A stretch of 26,612 nucleotides of DNA, taken from GCA-2733415 sp049614485 (GTDB lineage Bacteria; Bacteroidota; Bacteroidia; Flavobacteriales; Flavobacteriaceae). The translations under genes were made by a program, and so were the position numbers. Location of the stretch: NCBI GenBank assembly GCA_049614485.1, contig JBMZDR010000024.1, positions 1 through 26,612 of the forward strand, read 5' to 3'. Numbering within the stretch: the first letter of the stretch is position 1; each line of letters opens with the position of its first letter. A model generated the notes under the pieces. The model was given only the letters and a program-made list of their open reading frames with translations. It was not told the origin of the DNA and did not search any database. Positions 24,133 through 26,612 of this stretch are shown in pieces.

Positions 24133-25218
24133 ATGATGACGGTAAAAAAATCAATTAAATTCGTAACAGCATTAATAGTATTGTTTATATCAACAATTTC
24201 TTATGCAGGAGGAGGTTCTGGAAAAGGGAATCCTATTGATACAAAAGAAGAAATTGAAGCGTATAAATCACATCACTTGTTAGATTCTCATGACTTTACA
24301 CTCTATACAGATGGAACTACTGGGAAACATGTGGGATTCTCACTGCCAGTAATTTTATTAGATGACGGATTGCAAGTTTTTATGTCATCAGCATTTCATC
24401 ACGGAGAAACTGTTGCTGAGAGTAACGGTAATTACTACAAATTATACCATTCAAAAATATATAAAACAGACGCTCAAGGAACATTAAATATGGATGAGAA
24501 TAATCATCCTACTAATGTACGTCCTTTAGATTTTTCTATTACTAAATCAGTAGTAGGGATGTTGCTAGCAAGTATTTTAATGTTATTAGGGTTTTCATCT
24601 TTAGCTAGAGGATATAAAAAAGGAGCGGTTCCTACAGGGTTTGCAAGAGTTTTAGAGCCATTAGTTGTTTATGTTAGAGATGAAATAGCTCGTCCGAATA
24701 TAGGAGAAAAGAAATACCGTAAATTTATGGGATTCTTGTTGACGGTGTTTTTCTTTATTTGGATATTAAACTTAATAGGGTTAACGCCATTAGGGTTTAA
24801 CGTCACAGGAAATATAGCGGTAACGGTATGTTTAGCATTGTTTACGTTTTTTATTACTCAATTTAGTGCTAATAAAGATTATTGGAAGCATATTTTCTGG
24901 ATGCCTGGAGTACCAGTTCCAATGAAAATTGTGTTAATGCCAATAGAAGTGTTGGGTATGTTAACAAAGCCATTCTCATTATTAATTCGTTTATTTGCAA
25001 ATATTACTGCAGGTCATGCTGTTGTAATGGGACTTGTAGCGGTAGCTTATGTAGCTAGAGAATCTCTAGGTGTAGCAGGTGGTTTTGGAGTGTCATTTTT
25101 ATTAACACTTTTTATTATGTTAATTGAGTTGTTAGTAGCGTTTTTACAAGCATTCATCTTTACAATGTTATCATCATTGTTTATTGGTATGGCTGTAGAA
25201 GAGCATGATCATCATTAA
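24133..25218 (+). CDS. atpB: ATP synthase F0 subunit a
   Basis: The proton-channel subunit of F-type ATP synthase. At 361 residues it carries an N-terminal extension that is normal for Bacteroidota but absent in most bacteria: a signal-like hydrophobic stretch (residues about 7-25, ending ISYAGG) followed by about 110 residues of hydrophilic sequence rich in His and Asp. Membrane segments begin at about 140. The essential arginine is Arg286 in LLIRLFANITAGHAV. The C-terminus is FIFTMLSSLFIGMAVEEHDHH, with a histidine tail. The first codon is ambiguous (two consecutive ATGs at 24133 and 24136). The gene opens the operon with atpE, atpF and atpH. Confidence 0.96.
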   Translation: MMTVKKSIKFVTALIVLFISTISYAGGGSGKGNPIDTKEEIEAYKSHHLLDSHDFTLYTDGTTGKHVGFSLPVILLDDGLQVFMSSAFHHGETVAESNGNYYKLYHSKIYKTDAQGTLNMDENNHPTNVRPLDFSITKSVVGMLLASILMLLGFSSLARGYKKGAVPTGFARVLEPLVVYVRDEIARPNIGEKKYRKFMGFLLTVFFFIWILNLIGLTPLGFNVTGNIAVTVCLALFTFFITQFSANKDYWKHIFWMPGVPVPMKIVLMPIEVLGMLTKPFSLLIRLFANITAGHAVVMGLVAVAYVARESLGVAGGFGVSFLLTLFIMLIELLVAFLQAFIFTMLSSLFIGMAVEEHDHH

Positions 25219-25281
25219 GATTAACACAATTAATTTTTGATTTTCTTTAAAACAGGGAGTCATTAAAGAAAAAAAATAAAT

Positions 25282-25312
25282 CCTTGAAAAAGGTGTTTCT
25301 TTTAAGAGAAAC
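25282..25312 (+). other. Two small hairpins in the atpB-atpE spacer
   Basis: CCTT-GAAA-AAGG (25282-25293) and GTTTCT...AGAAAC (25295-25312) sit next to each other upstream of atpE. They may shape translation or processing of the c-subunit message; no function is established. Confidence 0.4.
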
Positions 25313-25361
25313 TTTGAAAATAGAATTAAAATTTTGTTTAATTATATATAAATCAATTATT

Positions 25362-25556
25362 ATGGTAATACCAAATTTAGTAGGAGCAGGATTAATCGTT
25401 ATCGGAGGTGGATTAGGATTAGGAAAGATCGGTGGAAGCGCAATGGAAGCTATCGCTCGTCAACCTGAAGCAGCTGGTAAAATTCAAACTGCAATGATTA
25501 TTATTGGTGCATTATTAGAAGGTTTAGCATTTGGTGCTTTAATCTTAGGTGCATAA
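25362..25556 (+). CDS. atpE: ATP synthase F0 subunit c
   Basis: A 64-residue hairpin subunit of the rotary c-ring. The ATG at 25362 is chosen over an upstream in-frame ATG at 25284, because c subunits start just before helix 1 (MVIPNLVGAG). Helix 1 is glycine-rich (GGGLGLGKIGG), the loop has ARQPEAAGK, and helix 2 carries the ion-binding Glu53 in ALLEGLAFG. At the position where sodium-binding c subunits have Gln in helix 1 there is Leu, which points to proton coupling (inference from a by-eye alignment). The message is followed by a strong 11-bp hairpin, and the ring needs many copies per enzyme. Confidence 0.95.
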   Translation: MVIPNLVGAGLIVIGGGLGLGKIGGSAMEAIARQPEAAGKIQTAMIIIGALLEGLAFGALILGA

Positions 25557-25571
25557 TTAAAATCTGAACAT

Positions 25572-25598
25572 TATCCTGTAACGGTTGGTTACAGGATA
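25572..25598 (+). terminator. Strong hairpin immediately after atpE
   Basis: TATCCTGTAAC (25572-25582) pairs perfectly with GTTACAGGATA (25588-25598) around a 5-nt loop. A TTTT run follows at 25601. It lies 15 bp after the atpE stop, inside the atp operon. It could be a partial terminator or a 3' stabiliser that raises the level of the atpE message relative to downstream genes. Confidence 0.6.
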
Positions 25599-25646
25599 TG
25601 TTTTAAATTAAACAAAGAAACATTAAAAAAAATTAATTTTTTAGAA

Positions 25647-26144
25647 ATGGATTTAATACACGATTTTTCGCCAGGGTTGTTCATTATGAACGCAGTTATA
25701 CTATTAGTATTAATAGTATTGATGCGTAAATTTGCATGGAAACCAATATTAGATGCTTTACAAAGCAGAGAAGAAGGAATTCAAGGAGCTTTAGATGCAG
25801 CTGAAAATGCGAAAAAAGAGATGGAAAATCTTAACGCAGATAATGAAAAGCTTTTGAAGGAAGCAAGAGCAGAACGTGAAGCAATGCTTAAGGATGCTCG
25901 TGAAATGAAAGATCAAATAGTCGCTACTGCAAAGCAAGAAGCACAAACTATCGCTGATGATATGATTGTTCAAGCTAAAGCTACTATTACTAGTGAAAAA
26001 CAAGCGGCAATGTCAGAATTGAAAAATACAGTTTCTGGTTTAGCATTAGAGATTGCTGAAAAAGTAGTAAAACAAGAACTTTCTAATAAAGACAAGCAAT
26101 TGGAATTAGTAGAAAAGTCATTAGCTGAAGTTACTTTAAACTAA
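25647..26144 (+). CDS. atpF: ATP synthase F0 subunit b
   Basis: The peripheral stalk subunit. 165 residues, with one N-terminal membrane helix (about 9-27, LFIMNAVILLVLIVLMRKF), a hinge with WKPILDALQSREEGI, then a long coiled coil rich in Ala, Glu and Lys (about 40-130) and a C-terminal part that contacts the delta subunit (ALEIAEKVVKQELS). The ATG at 25647 starts the MDLIHDFSPG segment. It lies 90 bp downstream of atpE, past the strong hairpin, and 12 bp before atpH, so the latter pair is probably coupled. Confidence 0.95.
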   Translation: MDLIHDFSPGLFIMNAVILLVLIVLMRKFAWKPILDALQSREEGIQGALDAAENAKKEMENLNADNEKLLKEARAEREAMLKDAREMKDQIVATAKQEAQTIADDMIVQAKATITSEKQAAMSELKNTVSGLALEIAEKVVKQELSNKDKQLELVEKSLAEVTLN

Positions 26145-26156
26145 TATATAGTTAAG

Positions 26157-26612
26157 ATGAAAGGAACTAGAGCAGCAATCCGTTATGCAAAAGCAATTTT
26201 AGATTTAGCTAAAGATCAAAATACTGCACCAGCAGTTAATGATGATATGAAGTTAATCACCAATACTATTGCAGACAATAAGGAATTAAAATCTTTATTG
26301 AATAGTCCTGTGGTTAAAGCAGCTCAAAAAACAGCCGTTTTAAAAGACGTATTTGCAAATACAAATGCAATTACAACTGGCTTAGTAGATGTATTAGTTG
26401 AAAATAAAAGGTTAACACTTTTAGAAGCAGTTGCTACAGAATATACATCACTTTTTGAAGCTTCACAAGGGTTTCAAAAAGCTCATGTAACTACGGCAGT
26501 ACCTTTAACCGATGATATGAACGCGAAAGTGTTAGCAAAGGTTAAAGAATTAACAGGAAAAGAAGCACTAATTGAAAACACTATTGACGAGTCTATCTTA
26601 GGAGGGTTCATT
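26157..26612 (+). CDS. atpH: ATP synthase F1 subunit delta (3' truncated)
   Basis: The connecting subunit at the top of the peripheral stalk. 152 codons are visible from the ATG at 26157 to the window end, of roughly 180 expected. The start MKGTRAAIRYAKAILDLA has the family's helical N-terminal domain pattern (RYAKAI), followed by LLNSPVVKAAQKTAVLKDVF and LVDVLVENKRL. The C-terminal part begins QKAHVTTAVPLTDDM and ends in ESILGGFI, which is the strongly conserved IDESILGGF motif. The stop is outside the window. The gene is 12 bp after atpF. Confidence 0.95.
   Translation, partial: MKGTRAAIRYAKAILDLAKDQNTAPAVNDDMKLITNTIADNKELKSLLNSPVVKAAQKTAVLKDVFANTNAITTGLVDVLVENKRLTLLEAVATEYTSLFEASQGFQKAHVTTAVPLTDDMNAKVLAKVKELTGKEALIENTIDESILGGFI

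Noticed and set aside
25284..25361. N-terminal extension of atpE by 26 residues from an upstream ATG.
   Set aside because: Subunit c is a short protein beginning just before helix 1; the extension overlaps hairpins and has no counterpart in the family.
1..26612. CRISPR array, tRNA or rRNA genes, insertion sequences, prophage genes.
   Set aside because: No regularly spaced repeats, no cloverleaf-like or rRNA-like sequence and no transposase, integrase or phage protein was recognised anywhere in the window.

Overview
The window is AT-rich DNA from a member of the Bacteroidota, most probably family Flavobacteriaceae. Four things point there: promoter boxes of the TAnnTTTG type in front of several genes; a SprE/PorW lipoprotein of the gliding/type IX secretion machinery; lineage-typical families of unknown function (DUF6341, DUF6427, DUF4254, DUF6168); and an ATP synthase operon preceded by AtpZ and DUF6168 genes. 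A run of 94 Ns (16658-16751) shows it is a scaffolded draft assembly.

Region 1 (1-11018) is the end of a surface polysaccharide cluster. On the plus strand lie the 3' part of a family 4 glycosyltransferase, a large polyprenyl glycosylphosphotransferase, a small PglC-like phosphosugar transferase, a DegT-type sugar aminotransferase, UDP-glucose dehydrogenase, UDP-glucuronate decarboxylase and a second large glycosylphosphotransferase that is a clear paralogue of the first. The dehydrogenase and decarboxylase together convert UDP-glucose to UDP-glucuronate and then UDP-xylose. Running towards them on the minus strand is an overlapping three-gene operon: a CapK/PaaK-like adenylate-forming enzyme, UDP-GlcNAc 2-epimerase and a WbuB-like glycosyltransferase.

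Region 2 (11079-14972) holds purD with a clear bidirectional terminator, a divergent pair of membrane proteins (DUF6341 and DUF6427), an AraC-family regulator, a 43-residue single-span small protein, and a roughly 290 bp non-coding stretch with a strong inverted repeat and a short direct repeat. Region 3 (14973-17817) holds a DUF4254 gene coupled to a family 9 glycosyltransferase (3' end lost in the gap) and a convergent PaaE-like flavin/2Fe-2S reductase.

Region 4 (17903-20343) is the most interesting part: a PadR repressor gene whose promoter overlaps a perfect 21-bp palindrome, then two related membrane proteins with an N-terminal HAAS-like helical domain, flanking a secreted DUF2059 protein. 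It looks like a self-regulated PadR/membrane-partner envelope module.

Region 5 (20480-26612) contains sprE/porW, a bactofilin, AtpZ and DUF6168 in a tightly coupled run, followed by the F-type ATP synthase genes atpB, atpE, atpF and a truncated atpH behind a near-consensus promoter. A strong hairpin directly after atpE may help set its high expression.
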